A stretch of 64,000 nt of DNA. Origin: Mycobacterium sp. E2479. Its GTDB lineage: Bacteria; Actinomycetota; Actinomycetes; Mycobacteriales; Mycobacteriaceae. The notes below the pieces were generated by a model that was given only the letters and a program-made list of their open reading frames with translations, searched no databases and had not been told where the DNA came from. Shown one piece after another: positions 1 through 10,900 of this stretch. Positions within the stretch are counted from its first letter, which is position 1. Every line of letters begins with the position of its first letter. The translations under genes were made by a program, and so were the position numbers. The DNA lies in contig NZ_LZJR01000086.1 in the NCBI RefSeq assembly GCF_001667925.1, forward strand, positions 62,001-126,000, read 5' to 3'.

Positions 1-1393
1 TTGGCGTGCCTGCGGAGTTCGGCGGGTCCGCCTCATCGTCCAGCAGGACACTGACGTCACGCAGCGGACACTCCCAGCCCCGCAGCAACCTTGCGGCGGT
101 GGTGAGCAACCGCTGCCCGAAGGTGGCGGCCGGAACGGCGCCCAGCGCCCCGTCGATCGCTTCGATCAGCACCACCAGCTCGCCGCCTTGCAGATGGGCG
201 GCGATGGCAATGGGGAAATGTGACAGGGTTTGCAGGGCGGACGGGCGGAACGTCACACCGCCCGCGGACAATTGGCCACCTGCGGTCAGCCGGTCCATCG
301 GAAAATTCTCGTAGACCAGCAGGGTGTCGAACATTTCGCCGACCCCGCCGAGGGTCCGAAGTTGGGCATGCCCGAGATGGCTGTGCTCGCGCAGCAGCGC
401 GGCGGTGCGCTGCACCGCGCGGCACTGCTCGCCGACCATCGCGGCCGGATCGAGACGCACGCGCAACGGCACGGTGTTGATGAACAGACCCACCATGGTC
501 TCGACGCCGGTCAATTCGGGCGGCCGACCGGAAACCGTAACCCCGAAAACCACATCGTACGTGTCGGTCAGCCGTGACAACACCAGCGCCCAGGCCATTT
601 GCAGCACGGTGTTGATGGTGACGCCGCAGGATCGGCTCTCGTCGAAAAGTCGCGCGGTGGTCTCGGCCGGCACCCGCAGCTCGGTCGTGCGCGGCAGCGC
701 CGTCTGTCGGTCCTCGGTCTGCTCGATGGATCCCAGCGAGGCGGCCAGCAGGGTGGGTCCTGGCATACCCGCCAGGTGTTCGCGCCAGACCCGGTGGCTG
801 GCTTCCGGATCGCGGCTCGCCAGCCAGCCGATGTAATCGCGGTACGGCCGCGGGGGCGCGGGCAGCGCCGACGCATCGCCGCCGGCCTGGTACAGGATCA
901 TCATCTCGTTGACGAAGACCGGCAACGACCAACCGTCGATCACGATGTGATGGGCGGTCAGCACCAAACGCCATTGCGCGCCAGGCAATTCAATCAGTAA
1001 GAAGCGGAGCGCCGGCCCGCGTTCCAGATTGAACGGTCGCCGACGTTCGCCACTTTCCAGCGCCGGCACGTCGTCGGGTGTGGCGGCGATCAAGCGCCAA
1101 GGCAGCTCGACGCGGGACGGCACGATCTGCACCGGTCGCGGGATTCCCCGGCTGAAGAAGCTGGCCCGCAGATTCGGGTGCCGCACCAACATCTGCTCCG
1201 CGCAGCCGCGTAGCAGCGAGACGTCGAGTCCGCCGAAGATGTCCGCCGCTATTCCGATCACGTAGGGGTCGTCAGCCGCTTGCCCGTCGGCGAATTCGGC
1301 GAGCGTGGTCAGCGAATACAAGCCCTCCTGCAGCGGGCTCAGCGCCATCACGTCGTCGATGTCGGGCGCGACATCGGTTCTGGCGGCCGTCAT
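1..1393 (-). CDS. mbtF: Mycobactin peptide synthetase MbtF, N-terminal condensation domain (runs off window)
   Basis: Translating the minus strand from the ATG at 1393 gives an uninterrupted frame of about 464 residues to the left edge, so the gene is partial. It opens MTAARTDVAPDIDDVMALSP and continues LQEGLYS, the start of a condensation domain. The HHxxxDG active-site motif is present as TAHHIVIDGWS near residue 150, followed by a GVTVSGRPPEL block and GLFINTVPLRVRL. The opening matches what I remember of M. tuberculosis MbtF. MbtF adds the last lysine of mycobactin in the cytosol. The ATG overlaps the mbtE stop by 4 bp (ATGA), so translation is probably coupled. The A and PCP domains lie outside the window. 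Confidence 0.88.
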   Translation of the reverse strand, partial: MTAARTDVAPDIDDVMALSPLQEGLYSLTTLAEFADGQAADDPYVIGIAADIFGGLDVSLLRGCAEQMLVRHPNLRASFFSRGIPRPVQIVPSRVELPWRLIAATPDDVPALESGERRRPFNLERGPALRFLLIELPGAQWRLVLTAHHIVIDGWSLPVFVNEMMILYQAGGDASALPAPPRPYRDYIGWLASRDPEASHRVWREHLAGMPGPTLLAASLGSIEQTEDRQTALPRTTELRVPAETTARLFDESRSCGVTINTVLQMAWALVLSRLTDTYDVVFGVTVSGRPPELTGVETMVGLFINTVPLRVRLDPAAMVGEQCRAVQRTAALLREHSHLGHAQLRTLGGVGEMFDTLLVYENFPMDRLTAGGQLSAGGVTFRPSALQTLSHFPIAIAAHLQGGELVVLIEAIDGALGAVPAATFGQRLLTTAARLLRGWECPLRDVSVLLDDEADPPNSAGTP

Positions 1394-4300
1394 GTCGCAC
1401 CTTCGCGCGACGACGAGAAAAGTTGCGTCACGGCAGCCAAATCCGATGGCGATAGTCCGGAGGTACTCATCGGCTCGAAACGGATGTCGGTCGCCGTCTC
1501 GTCCCGTGCGATGTCGGCCCCGTCGTCGCTCGGGGCGTCCAGCGCGGCGGCCAACTGCTGCACCGTCGGGTTCTCGAAGATCATGCGCGGACTCACGGCC
1601 AGGCCCGCCGCCCGCGCCCGCGCGGCGAGCTGGACGGACAGGATGCTGTCGCCGCCGAGGGCGAAGAAATCGTCGAAGCGCCCGATTTCCGGGGTCGACA
1701 ACAGTTCCACGAATACCTTGGCCAGCGCCCGTTCGGTGTCGGTGCGCGCGGGTTCGGCCTGGCCGCCGGTGCTGACCGCCGGCCGCGGCAGTCCGGGTCG
1801 GTTCAGCTTGCCCGATTCGGTTTTGGGGAGGACGTCGAGCACGGTCAGCGACGACGGCAGCATGTAACCCGGCAGGACCGTGGCGATCGCAGCACGCACC
1901 TCCCCTGCAAATGTCGCCTTCTCCGCGTCGTCGGTGATCGACCGTTGGGGCACAATATATCCGGCCAACGACGTGCCGCCGTGCACCTCCCAGGTGCGCG
2001 ACGCCGCGGCGGCGACTCCGTCGGCTGCCGCCAGCGCCGCCTCGACCTCCGCCAGCTCTACGCGGAAACCCCGCACCTGCACCTGGTGGTCGGAACGTCC
2101 GATGAATTCCAGTTGGCCGTCCTCGGTCCATCGGGCCAGGTCGCCACTGCGGTACAACCGCGATCCCGGCTCCGTCCCATGGGGATTGGCGATAAATCGC
2201 GCGGCGGTCAGGCCCGGGCGTTTCCAATAGCCTCGGGCCAGCTGGTCACCGGCGTAGTACAGCTCGCCCACCACGCCGACCGGCACGGGACGCAGCCCGT
2301 CGTCGAGCAGGTAGGCTTCGGCACCCGGGACCGGCCTTCCGACAAGCGGATTCGGCAAACCCAACGGTCCGCGGGACACCGCGCCTGAGGTCTCGGTGGA
2401 ACCGATGTTGTTCAGCAGCTCGGTGCCGGCTCCGGCGTCATCGCCGCACACCGACACCAGCCGGTGCAGCAGCGCCGTGCTGACCGGTTCGCCACCGCAC
2501 ACCAGCCGTGACAGTGCGCGCACGGCGTCGGGCCGGCTATCCACCAACGCCGAGACCAAGCTGGGCACCGCGGTCACCTGGGCCACCGAATGCCGGTTCA
2601 TCAAGTCCCCGAGCATCTCCGGATCGCGGTGCTCGGCATCGTCGGCCAGGATCATGGTCGCACCGGCCGCCAGGCCGGCCAGCATCTCCATGCCGCCTTC
2701 GAGGAACGTGATCGATGCCTGTGCCAATCGGACGTCGTGCGTTCGCGGCGGGTAGTGCCGCAACTGCCAATCGAGCCGGGCCGCCATCGAACGATGGGTT
2801 CCCACTGCGCCTTTCGGCTTGCCGGTGGACCCGGACGTGAACACCAAGTGCATCGGGTCGTCGGGGTGCGGTAGCGGCAACCCGCTTGACTGCGGGCTGA
2901 TCTCGTCGTTGTCGACCATGGCGCGTACCTGTGGATCGTCCAGCGAGATCAGCTCGACCCCGGGCACCTGCGGCATGCTGTCCACCGCTTCGACCGTGGC
3001 GACCACGACCGGCGGTCGCACGTCGTCGAGCATGAATTGCTTTCGCGCCAGCGGATAACCGGGGTCGATGGGAAAGTAACCGGCGCCGGCCTTCATGATG
3101 GCCACCAACGCCACCACCAGCTCCACGCTCCGCCGGGTCGACAACCCGACCAACGATCCGGGACCCACCCCGTTCTTGACCAGCAGCGCGGCCAAGTTGT
3201 CCGAACGGCGGTGCAGGGCAGCGTAATCGATGCTCTGTTCGCCGCAGCGTACCGCGATGCGATCGGCGCCCCACGCCCGGCTGGGTTCCAGCAATTCCGG
3301 GATGGTGCGCGGCCGGTCGCGCGGCGGCCGCTCGCCGCGGCTCCATTGCCGCAGAATGCGGTGCTGCTCCCCGACCTCGACCAGCTGGACCTCCCGCAAA
3401 CTCTGGTCGAGGTCGTCGGCAAACGCGGTGAGCGCCCGGGTCAGCCATTGGGCCAAGCGCTCGACGGTGGTCCTGGCGTAGAGCTCGGTACGAAAGATGA
3501 CATTGCAGTGGTAGCCGATGTCGCCCGAACCGTCGGTACCGAAGAAGTTGACGCTCAGATCGGCGTGCGCCATGTCGAAGATCGGGTCCAGCGACGTGCA
3601 CACGGTGTCCTGCTCTTCGCTGCCCTGGGTCGCGGTCTCGATGACCCGCGTGGCGGACAGGTGATCCCGGACGTGCACGACGACCTGGAACAGCGGGTTT
3701 CGTGACAGCGAGCGCACCGGGCTGACGCTGTCGACCACGCGGTCGAACGGCAGGTCCTGGTGCGCGTAGGCGGCCAGGGCGGTGTCCCGGGCCCGCTCGA
3801 GCAGTTCACGCAGCGTCGGGTTGCCGCCCATGTCGTTGCGCAGCACCAGGATGTTGACGAAAAACCCGATCAGCTGGTCCAATTCCGCTTCGGTGCGGCC
3901 CGCGACCGGGGTACCCAGCGGAATGTCGGTTCCCCCACCGGCTTTGTGCAAAACCACGGCGACGGCCGTTTGCAGCAGCATGAATTCGGTGATGCCCAGC
4001 TCGCGACACAGCTCACCGAGCCTGGCGCGGGTTTGCGAGTCGATGTGAAAGTCGACGGACTCCCCCTCGCCGCTGGGCACCGGCTGGCGCGGAAAGTCCG
4101 GACGCAGGCCGGTGTCCTCCGGCATCCCGGCCAGCTGCCGCGTCCAGTACTCCCGCTGCTCGGCGGCGATCGGCGATTCCTGGCCGCCCGCGTCCCCCAG
4201 GAACGTGCGCTGCCACGCCGCGTAGTCGGCGTACTGCACATGAAGCGGCGCCCAGGACGGCGCTTGTCCGCCGCGCCGGGCCCGGTATGCCGTGATCACG

Positions 4301-7300
4301 TCGGAGAACAGCACGCCCGCCGACCAGTGGTCGGAGGCGATGTGGTGCACGACCAGCGACAGCACGTGCTGCGCCGTGTTCTCGGTGCGCAGCAGCGCGA
4401 CCCGGATCGGCAATTCGGCGTCCAGCGCGAAGCAGTGGCACCGCTCGACGTCGAGCTGCCGTTGCAGCCAGGCGTCGTCGGGTCCCTCCTCGCGGCGCAC
4501 CGGAAACTCGAGGTCGGTTGGGCCCACCACCTGATAGGGCACACCGTCCAACTCGACGTAGCTGGTGCGCAGGATCTCGTGTCTGGCGACGACATCGCCG
4601 ATGGCGGCGATCAGCGCATCGATGTCCCACGGCCCGGTCAGCTTCGCCGCAAACGGGATGTTGTTCACCCAGCTGGGCCCGTCGACGCGGTAGGCGAACC
4701 AGCTGCGCAGCTGCGACGCCGAGAGCGGCATGGGCTCGTCGTGCGCAGTGGTGATCAGCCTGGGTCGCCGCGGCGTGAGTTCACCCGAACCCAACCGGTC
4801 GATCCGCTCGGCCAGCGCACCGACCGTGGCGAGTTCGAACACGTCACGAATGCCGATTTCCACGCCGCACTCCGCGCGAATCGCGATGACCAGTTTGGTG
4901 GCCACCAGCGAGTGGCCACCCAGGTCGAAGAACGAGTCGTCGACGCCCACCCGCTCATGGCCGAGCAGGCCGGAAAACAGTTGCGCGATGCGGTGTTCGG
5001 TGGGAGTGGTGGGATCGCGGTATTCGGTGACCACCGCGATCTGAGGTGCTGGCAGTGCGGCATGGTCGATCTTCTGGTGCGCGGTGATCGGGATTTCGTC
5101 GAGCACCACATAGGCGGCCGGGGCCATGTAGTCCGGGAGCGCTGCGGCCACCCGGGCCCGGATGCGCTCCACGTCAACCGTTTCCGTGCCGGAGCCCTGA
5201 GCCGGCGTCACGTATCCCACCAGGCTCTTGCCCAATTGGGGCAGGTCCATGGCCAGCACGACCGCCTGCCCAACGCTGGGGTCGACCGAGATCGCGGCCG
5301 CGATCTCCCCCAACTCAATGCGGAAACCGCGGATCTTCACCTGTTCGTCGGCGCGGCCGACGAACTCGATGTCCCCGTTGGCGTTGCGGCGGGCCAGGTC
5401 GCCGGACCGGTACATCCGCCCGCCGGGCGTGAACGGGTCGGCGACGAATCGCTCGGACGTCATCTGCGGCCTGCGGTGATATCCATGCGCGACATGTGTT
5501 CCGGCGATGTAGATTTCACCGATCACGCCGACGGGAACCGGCTGCAACGCGTTGTCGAGCAGGTACACCTGGGTGTTGATCTTAGGCCGGCCGATGGGCA
5601 CCACGCGGGTACCCTGGGCGCCCTCCACGGGGTAGCTGGTGCAGTTCACCACGGTCTCGGTCGGCCCGTAGAAGTTGTACAGCGAGGCGTCGAAGGTGGC
5701 GTGGAACTTGTCGGCGACCTCGCCGGGCAGGGGCTCTCCACCGATGGGCACGCGCCGCAGGGTCCGCCACTGGCCGACGCCGGGCAATGACAGGAAGAGC
5801 CCCAACAGCGACGGCACGAAGTGCATCGACGTAATGCCCTCATGCGCCAGCAGGTCGGTGAGGTAGCCGATGTCGCGCAGCCCATCGGGCCGCGGAATCA
5901 CCAGGCGGGCGCCCATGATCAGCGTGCCGAAGATCTCGCCCATCGAAACGTCGAAGCTGGGCGAGGCGACCTGCAGCAGACGATCGGTGTCGTCGACGCG
6001 GTATTCGTCGCCGAACCAGACGAAGTATTCGGCGATGGGTGCGTGCGGCACGGGAACGCCTTTGGGCAGCCCGGTGGAACCCGAGGTGTAGATCAGGTAA
6101 GCGGTGTTTTGTGGGCTGAGCGGTCGGACCAGCTCGGACGGCGCGGTGACCGGATAGTCTGCGGCCATAACCGGTTCACGCAACACCAGTTTGGCGTCCG
6201 CGTCCTCGAGAATGAACGTCAGCCGGTCCTCCGGGTAGGTGGGATCCACCGGCAGATAGACCCCGCCCGCTTTGAGCACCCCGAGCGCGGTGATCACCAA
6301 TTCCGGAGACCTGTCCAGCAGTACCGCGACGCGATCCTCGGTGCCGATTCCTTGCGCGATGAGCCAGTGCGCCAACCGATTCGACTCTTCGTCGATTTCC
6401 CGGTAGGTATAAGGGCGGCCCTCGTAGACGACGGCGACGGCGTCGGGCGTCAGGCCGGCCCTGCGGCCGACCAACTCGGGCAAGGTGCTCGCCGGGGTGA
6501 CGAATTGCTCGCCGGTCGAAACGGCGCGCAGCCACTCGGCGTCTTCGGCACTCATCAATGCGCAGGCCGACAGCTTCGCGTCGGGCTCAAAGAGCAGACC
6601 GTCGAGCAAGGCTCCGTAGTGGCGCAGCAATTGCTCGACCAGCGGCCGATCCAGCACCTCAACCAGGTATTCGGCCTCGACGAGGCCGCCGCCGGAGCCG
6701 TCTGGCGTCCGATCCAGCTCGACCATCAAACTCAGCGGCAATTGGTTGAAATGTCCGCGCAATTCACCGCGTTCGCAACGCACGCCCGGCGGGCAGAAGC
6801 CGACACCGTCGGGCTCTCGTTGCCCGAAGCTCACGCGGGTCATCCGGTCGGCGCCATGGCGACGATCGGGATTCGATTCCCGCACCAGCCAGTCCAGGTC
6901 GGCCCGCGAATGGGCGAAGGCGCCCACCGCCTCGACGCGGGTTTGGTGCAACAGCTCGCGAAACGTCTGGTGCGGCGCAGGCCGCAGCCGAATCACCACG
7001 GTGTTGCCGTAATAGCCGATGACGTCCTCGGTGCCCACGCCGCGGTTGAGCACCGGGGCCGCGACCAAGAAGTCGGTTGACTGGGTATAGCGGTGCACGA
7101 GCGCGGCGAAGGCGGCCATCAACACCATGTACGGGGTGGCGCCCGTTTCGCGGGCCAGCGCGGCCGCCCGATCGACGATGTCGACCGACAGCTGCGCGGA
7201 CGCGCGCTGCGCGCGCCAGGTGGTGGGCACCACCGAACCGTTGGGCCCGGGAAGCTCGAGGGGCTCCGGCAGGTCGGCCATCAGCGGTCGCCAGTAGTCC

Positions 7301-7965
7301 AGGTCCGACTGGCGAATGGAGGTCGGATCCGACGAATGATCCCTCGGTACTGGCCCATCGGCGAAGGTGTCCGGGTCGGTGTATGCGCGGGTCAGATCCG
7401 CGAAGAACGGCTCCCACGAGCCGTCATCCCAGGCGATGTGGTGCGCGGTGATCAGCAGCATCAGCTCGTCGTCAGTCAGATGCGCCACCGTGATTCGCAA
7501 CGGCGAATCCTTACTCAGGTCGAATGGCCGACGAAAGTCGCGCTGCGCCAGCACATCCAGCCGCAGCCGGCGCGCTTGATCGGTCAACTCGGCCAGGTCG
7601 TGCTCGGCCCATTCCGGTCGCAGGTCCTCGCGGATCACCGGATGCGGGACGCCCTCGCCGTCTGCTGCGTACGTCGTGTGCAACACGGGGTGCCGCCCGG
7701 CGACGGCGTCGACCGCATGGTGCAACCGCGCGGTGTCGACCGTGCCGGAAAGGCGGTAGGAGACGCAGATGTTGAGCAGCGCGCTGTCGGGATCGGCGGA
7801 CTGCACGAACCACATCCGGTGCTGGCCCACCGACATGCGTGGCCCGTCGTCGGACACCTGCGCCGGGGCCGTCGTCCTGGCCAGGCCGCGTTCAGCGAGC
7901 ATGCGGCGCAGTAATTCCAGGCGCTGTTCGTCGAGTGGGGTGCCGACGCCGGTGGTATTTGTCAC
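1390..7965 (-). CDS. mbtE: Mycobactin non-ribosomal peptide synthetase MbtE, two modules (C-A-PCP-C-A-PCP)
   Basis: A 2191-residue NRPS with a GTG start one base after the mbtD stop. Domains: C1 (HHIAWDD at about 175), A1 (YTSGSTGLPKG about 625; SFDVSMGE about 667; NFYGPTET about 761), PCP1 (LGGHS, Ser about 1018), C2 (HHIASDHW about 1206), A2 (FTSGSTGKPKG about 1706) and PCP2 (LGGDS, Ser about 2107). It should load the central lysine of mycobactin. The M. tuberculosis protein is, from memory, about 1680 residues, so this one is roughly one A domain longer. A2 is atypical: the Asp usually found in SFD is Leu in ITFLEGGMEML, and the A5 motif reads NIGSTET instead of NxYGPTE. The A10 lysine (TESGKLNR) is intact. 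No epimerase domain was seen. The gene is certain; the substrate of module 2 is not. Confidence 0.9.
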   Translation of the reverse strand: MTNTTGVGTPLDEQRLELLRRMLAERGLARTTAPAQVSDDGPRMSVGQHRMWFVQSADPDSALLNICVSYRLSGTVDTARLHHAVDAVAGRHPVLHTTYAADGEGVPHPVIREDLRPEWAEHDLAELTDQARRLRLDVLAQRDFRRPFDLSKDSPLRITVAHLTDDELMLLITAHHIAWDDGSWEPFFADLTRAYTDPDTFADGPVPRDHSSDPTSIRQSDLDYWRPLMADLPEPLELPGPNGSVVPTTWRAQRASAQLSVDIVDRAAALARETGATPYMVLMAAFAALVHRYTQSTDFLVAAPVLNRGVGTEDVIGYYGNTVVIRLRPAPHQTFRELLHQTRVEAVGAFAHSRADLDWLVRESNPDRRHGADRMTRVSFGQREPDGVGFCPPGVRCERGELRGHFNQLPLSLMVELDRTPDGSGGGLVEAEYLVEVLDRPLVEQLLRHYGALLDGLLFEPDAKLSACALMSAEDAEWLRAVSTGEQFVTPASTLPELVGRRAGLTPDAVAVVYEGRPYTYREIDEESNRLAHWLIAQGIGTEDRVAVLLDRSPELVITALGVLKAGGVYLPVDPTYPEDRLTFILEDADAKLVLREPVMAADYPVTAPSELVRPLSPQNTAYLIYTSGSTGLPKGVPVPHAPIAEYFVWFGDEYRVDDTDRLLQVASPSFDVSMGEIFGTLIMGARLVIPRPDGLRDIGYLTDLLAHEGITSMHFVPSLLGLFLSLPGVGQWRTLRRVPIGGEPLPGEVADKFHATFDASLYNFYGPTETVVNCTSYPVEGAQGTRVVPIGRPKINTQVYLLDNALQPVPVGVIGEIYIAGTHVAHGYHRRPQMTSERFVADPFTPGGRMYRSGDLARRNANGDIEFVGRADEQVKIRGFRIELGEIAAAISVDPSVGQAVVLAMDLPQLGKSLVGYVTPAQGSGTETVDVERIRARVAAALPDYMAPAAYVVLDEIPITAHQKIDHAALPAPQIAVVTEYRDPTTPTEHRIAQLFSGLLGHERVGVDDSFFDLGGHSLVATKLVIAIRAECGVEIGIRDVFELATVGALAERIDRLGSGELTPRRPRLITTAHDEPMPLSASQLRSWFAYRVDGPSWVNNIPFAAKLTGPWDIDALIAAIGDVVARHEILRTSYVELDGVPYQVVGPTDLEFPVRREEGPDDAWLQRQLDVERCHCFALDAELPIRVALLRTENTAQHVLSLVVHHIASDHWSAGVLFSDVITAYRARRGGQAPSWAPLHVQYADYAAWQRTFLGDAGGQESPIAAEQREYWTRQLAGMPEDTGLRPDFPRQPVPSGEGESVDFHIDSQTRARLGELCRELGITEFMLLQTAVAVVLHKAGGGTDIPLGTPVAGRTEAELDQLIGFFVNILVLRNDMGGNPTLRELLERARDTALAAYAHQDLPFDRVVDSVSPVRSLSRNPLFQVVVHVRDHLSATRVIETATQGSEEQDTVCTSLDPIFDMAHADLSVNFFGTDGSGDIGYHCNVIFRTELYARTTVERLAQWLTRALTAFADDLDQSLREVQLVEVGEQHRILRQWSRGERPPRDRPRTIPELLEPSRAWGADRIAVRCGEQSIDYAALHRRSDNLAALLVKNGVGPGSLVGLSTRRSVELVVALVAIMKAGAGYFPIDPGYPLARKQFMLDDVRPPVVVATVEAVDSMPQVPGVELISLDDPQVRAMVDNDEISPQSSGLPLPHPDDPMHLVFTSGSTGKPKGAVGTHRSMAARLDWQLRHYPPRTHDVRLAQASITFLEGGMEMLAGLAAGATMILADDAEHRDPEMLGDLMNRHSVAQVTAVPSLVSALVDSRPDAVRALSRLVCGGEPVSTALLHRLVSVCGDDAGAGTELLNNIGSTETSGAVSRGPLGLPNPLVGRPVPGAEAYLLDDGLRPVPVGVVGELYYAGDQLARGYWKRPGLTAARFIANPHGTEPGSRLYRSGDLARWTEDGQLEFIGRSDHQVQVRGFRVELAEVEAALAAADGVAAAASRTWEVHGGTSLAGYIVPQRSITDDAEKATFAGEVRAAIATVLPGYMLPSSLTVLDVLPKTESGKLNRPGLPRPAVSTGGQAEPARTDTERALAKVFVELLSTPEIGRFDDFFALGGDSILSVQLAARARAAGLAVSPRMIFENPTVQQLAAALDAPSDDGADIARDETATDIRFEPMSTSGLSPSDLAAVTQLFSSSREGAT

Positions 7966-7966
7966 G

Positions 7967-10900
7967 CTAGGAGTCCAGCCTTTCTAGCATCGCGAGCGTT
8001 GAGTGATGTGCACCGTTGGCGACGCCCGCGCGCCCGAATGAGGGTGGCGTCGCGGGCCCGCCGGTCGAGTCGGCACGCAACGCCTCGATCAGCTCTGTCA
8101 CGGTGATGCCGCCGAGCATGCGGGACACCGGAACCGAATTGCCTACCGTGCGGCGCAGGCGCTTACGTAGATCGAGTGCGAGCAACGAGTCCACGCCCAG
8201 GTCGATGAGCGATGTGCCCGGGTCAATCGAGAGCGAATCGCCCAGGTGCAGCGTTGCGGCCAATTCGGCCCGCACTATCTCGGCGAGCGGCTTCTCAACC
8301 GAGACTTCACGGTCCGCACCGTCGCCGCAGGGCGAGACGATGAACGGCATTGGCATTCCCTGGCTTTCAAAGAACACCTGGAGCCGCTTGAAGTCGGCGT
8401 CGAAAATCAGTGGATCGCCCGCGTAGCGATACAGACTGGCTTCGATCGCCTGCTCCGGCTCCATTGCCACTAAACCTGATCGTTCGGTGCGGGTGATCTC
8501 GTGGCCCGCCACTACGCCGGCACCGTGCCACAGGCCCCATCGGATCGCGGTGCAGTCGCGTCCCGTGGCACGCAACTGGGCGGCCAACACGTCGAGCATC
8601 CGGTTGGACGCCGCGTACGCCGCGTGGGCGTGCCCGCCCCAGACTCCGAATACCGATGAGCAGGCCAGGATCCGGCAATCCGGCCGCAGCGGCCACACGT
8701 CGGTCAGCGCCGCCAATCCGTCGACCTTGGCCGCGCAGACCGCCGCCACATCCGAACCGGTGAGATCCGAACTCAAGCGCGCCTGCGCGATGCCTGCGGC
8801 GTGAATCAGCAATGACGCGCCCGACCCCGCATAATTCGCCGCGATGGCGGCCAGCGCGGCGCGATCGGTGATGTCGCACCGGGGGGCACGCACTTCGGCA
8901 TCATGCCGGCCACCGAGTTCACGCAGTACGGTCGGATCAACGCCGTTGCGGCTCAACAGGGTGATGGTCCGGGCGCCGCGCCTCAGGCAATACCGCGCGT
9001 ACTGCAATCCGATGGCCCCGCTGCCACCGGTGATCACCACGTCGTCCAGCGCAGCCGCATCGAGCGGTCGCCGCGTCGTCGACTCGCGGCACGCACTCAA
9101 CGTCCGGCCGTAGAGTCGCGGCGATTCGGCGCCCCGCAACGCGACCTCGGCCGCCTCGCCGAGCAGCACCTCGACGACGGCTTGCGCCGTGGCGGGATCG
9201 ACATCGCGGTGCGTGAGGTCGAGATGCCCGAAGGCCTGGTCCGGGAACTCGAAGCTGACGCTGCGATGCATGCCCGCCAGCGCAGCCTGCGCCGGAGAGG
9301 CGGGGGCATCGTCCCGGTCGATCTGTTCGGCACCGGCGGTGAGTAACCAGACGGCCCGACACCTAGGGCCGATCAACGCGGGGTAATCGGGCAGGCCCGC
9401 ATCGGGCCGACCGGCGATCTGCTCGATTGCCGCGGGGGCGTCGAGCTCGTCGAGTTCCGGGGCGGCCACCACGAGGACTTCCGCCTCGTTCGGTGACACC
9501 GCTCGGCGGTCATCATGTCCCGCAACGGCGTCGACGAGTCGCTGCGTCAGGGCACCTGGACCGAAGAAGCCGATGTCCACGGTGGTTACGCTCGTCGTGA
9601 TCGGTGCCGACATCGGCCGCCACTTTTCGACAGCCACGGTGAGCGCCGGCGCAGGCGCCGGTTCGGTCACTCGTTCCGGTGCCGCCCAGAGGTGCACCGC
9701 CCGCATCGGCGCGTTCGGGAACCCCCGCAGCGCGGGCCGCTCGGCACCCGGGACCGCGTCGGCCCACCTTGAGCCGGGGTCCGCGATCGCAATGGCGGCG
9801 ATGTTCGCCGACAGCGAATCGGTGATGGCGCGGTCGCGATGCCCCGAGCCGACGATGACGCTCGCCTCGTCATCGACGATGCCGCCCAGAGGATACAGCA
9901 ATGACGGGTGCGCCGAGAGCTCCACGAACGCGTCGGCCCCGCAACCGCGGGCATACTGCACAGCGAGATCAAATCGCACGGTGCCGCAGAGGTTTTCATA
10001 CCAATAGTCACCGAAGTCGGTGGTGTCAGCCAACTCGGCGCCCAGCGTGGAGCCGATGAATCTCACCGGCCCGTCGCGGAATGCCGACTTCGGCGTCAGC
10101 TCGGCCAGACTCGCTCGCAACGGCCGAAGCGCGCTGGTGTGTCCGGGATAGTCGACGGACAGCTGCTGGCTGAAAATGCCACGCTGTTGGGCCAGCCGCA
10201 CCGCGCCGGCCACCGCCTGCTGGTCACCGGCGACGACGGTCGACGACGGGCCGTTGACCGCCGAGACTTCCAGCCAGCCGGGCGCCTCCGCCAGTAGCGA
10301 CTCCGCGATGTCGAGTCCGGTCCCGAGCACCGCCATCGCGTAGCAGCCGGTCAACTGGTCGACAACCGTGGCGCGCGCAACCACCAACGCGACCGCGTCC
10401 GACAAGGCAAGCGCTTCCGCCACATACGCGGCCGCCACCTCGCCGAGGCTATGACCGATGGCGATATCGGGCAGCACCCCGTAGGACCGCCACGCTTCTG
10501 CCAGGCTCACCGCGTGGGTGAACTGCGCCGCCTGAATCTCGGAGCGCGACCAGCCGCGCTCTTCATCGCTGACCAGATATGGCAGCGGAGAAGGGAATCC
10601 GGCAGATACGAAAGCTTGCGTGCACCGATCGGCGGCCGCACGGTAAGCCGGCAGCTGCCGGTACGCGTCGGCTCCCATCGCCTGCCATTGATTGCCCTGG
10701 CCCGGGAACACGAACGCGACGCGCCGCGGCGTCGTCTGGGCGCAGTGCGAGACCAACTCGTGGTCCTCGTCGCGAGCGATCGCGGACAGTGCCGCGACGA
10801 GTTCGGTGCGGTCCGCCGCTCGCACCACCGCACGGTGACGTCTCACCCGGCGCAATCGCAGCAGGGTGGAGGCGACCGCGGCGGTCAGATCTGGCGAGTC

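Noticed and set aside
3760..5790. Long plus-strand frame of 676 codons opposite mbtE
   Set aside because: It is antisense to the conserved MbtE domains and is a codon-bias shadow of high-GC coding DNA, with no domain of its own.
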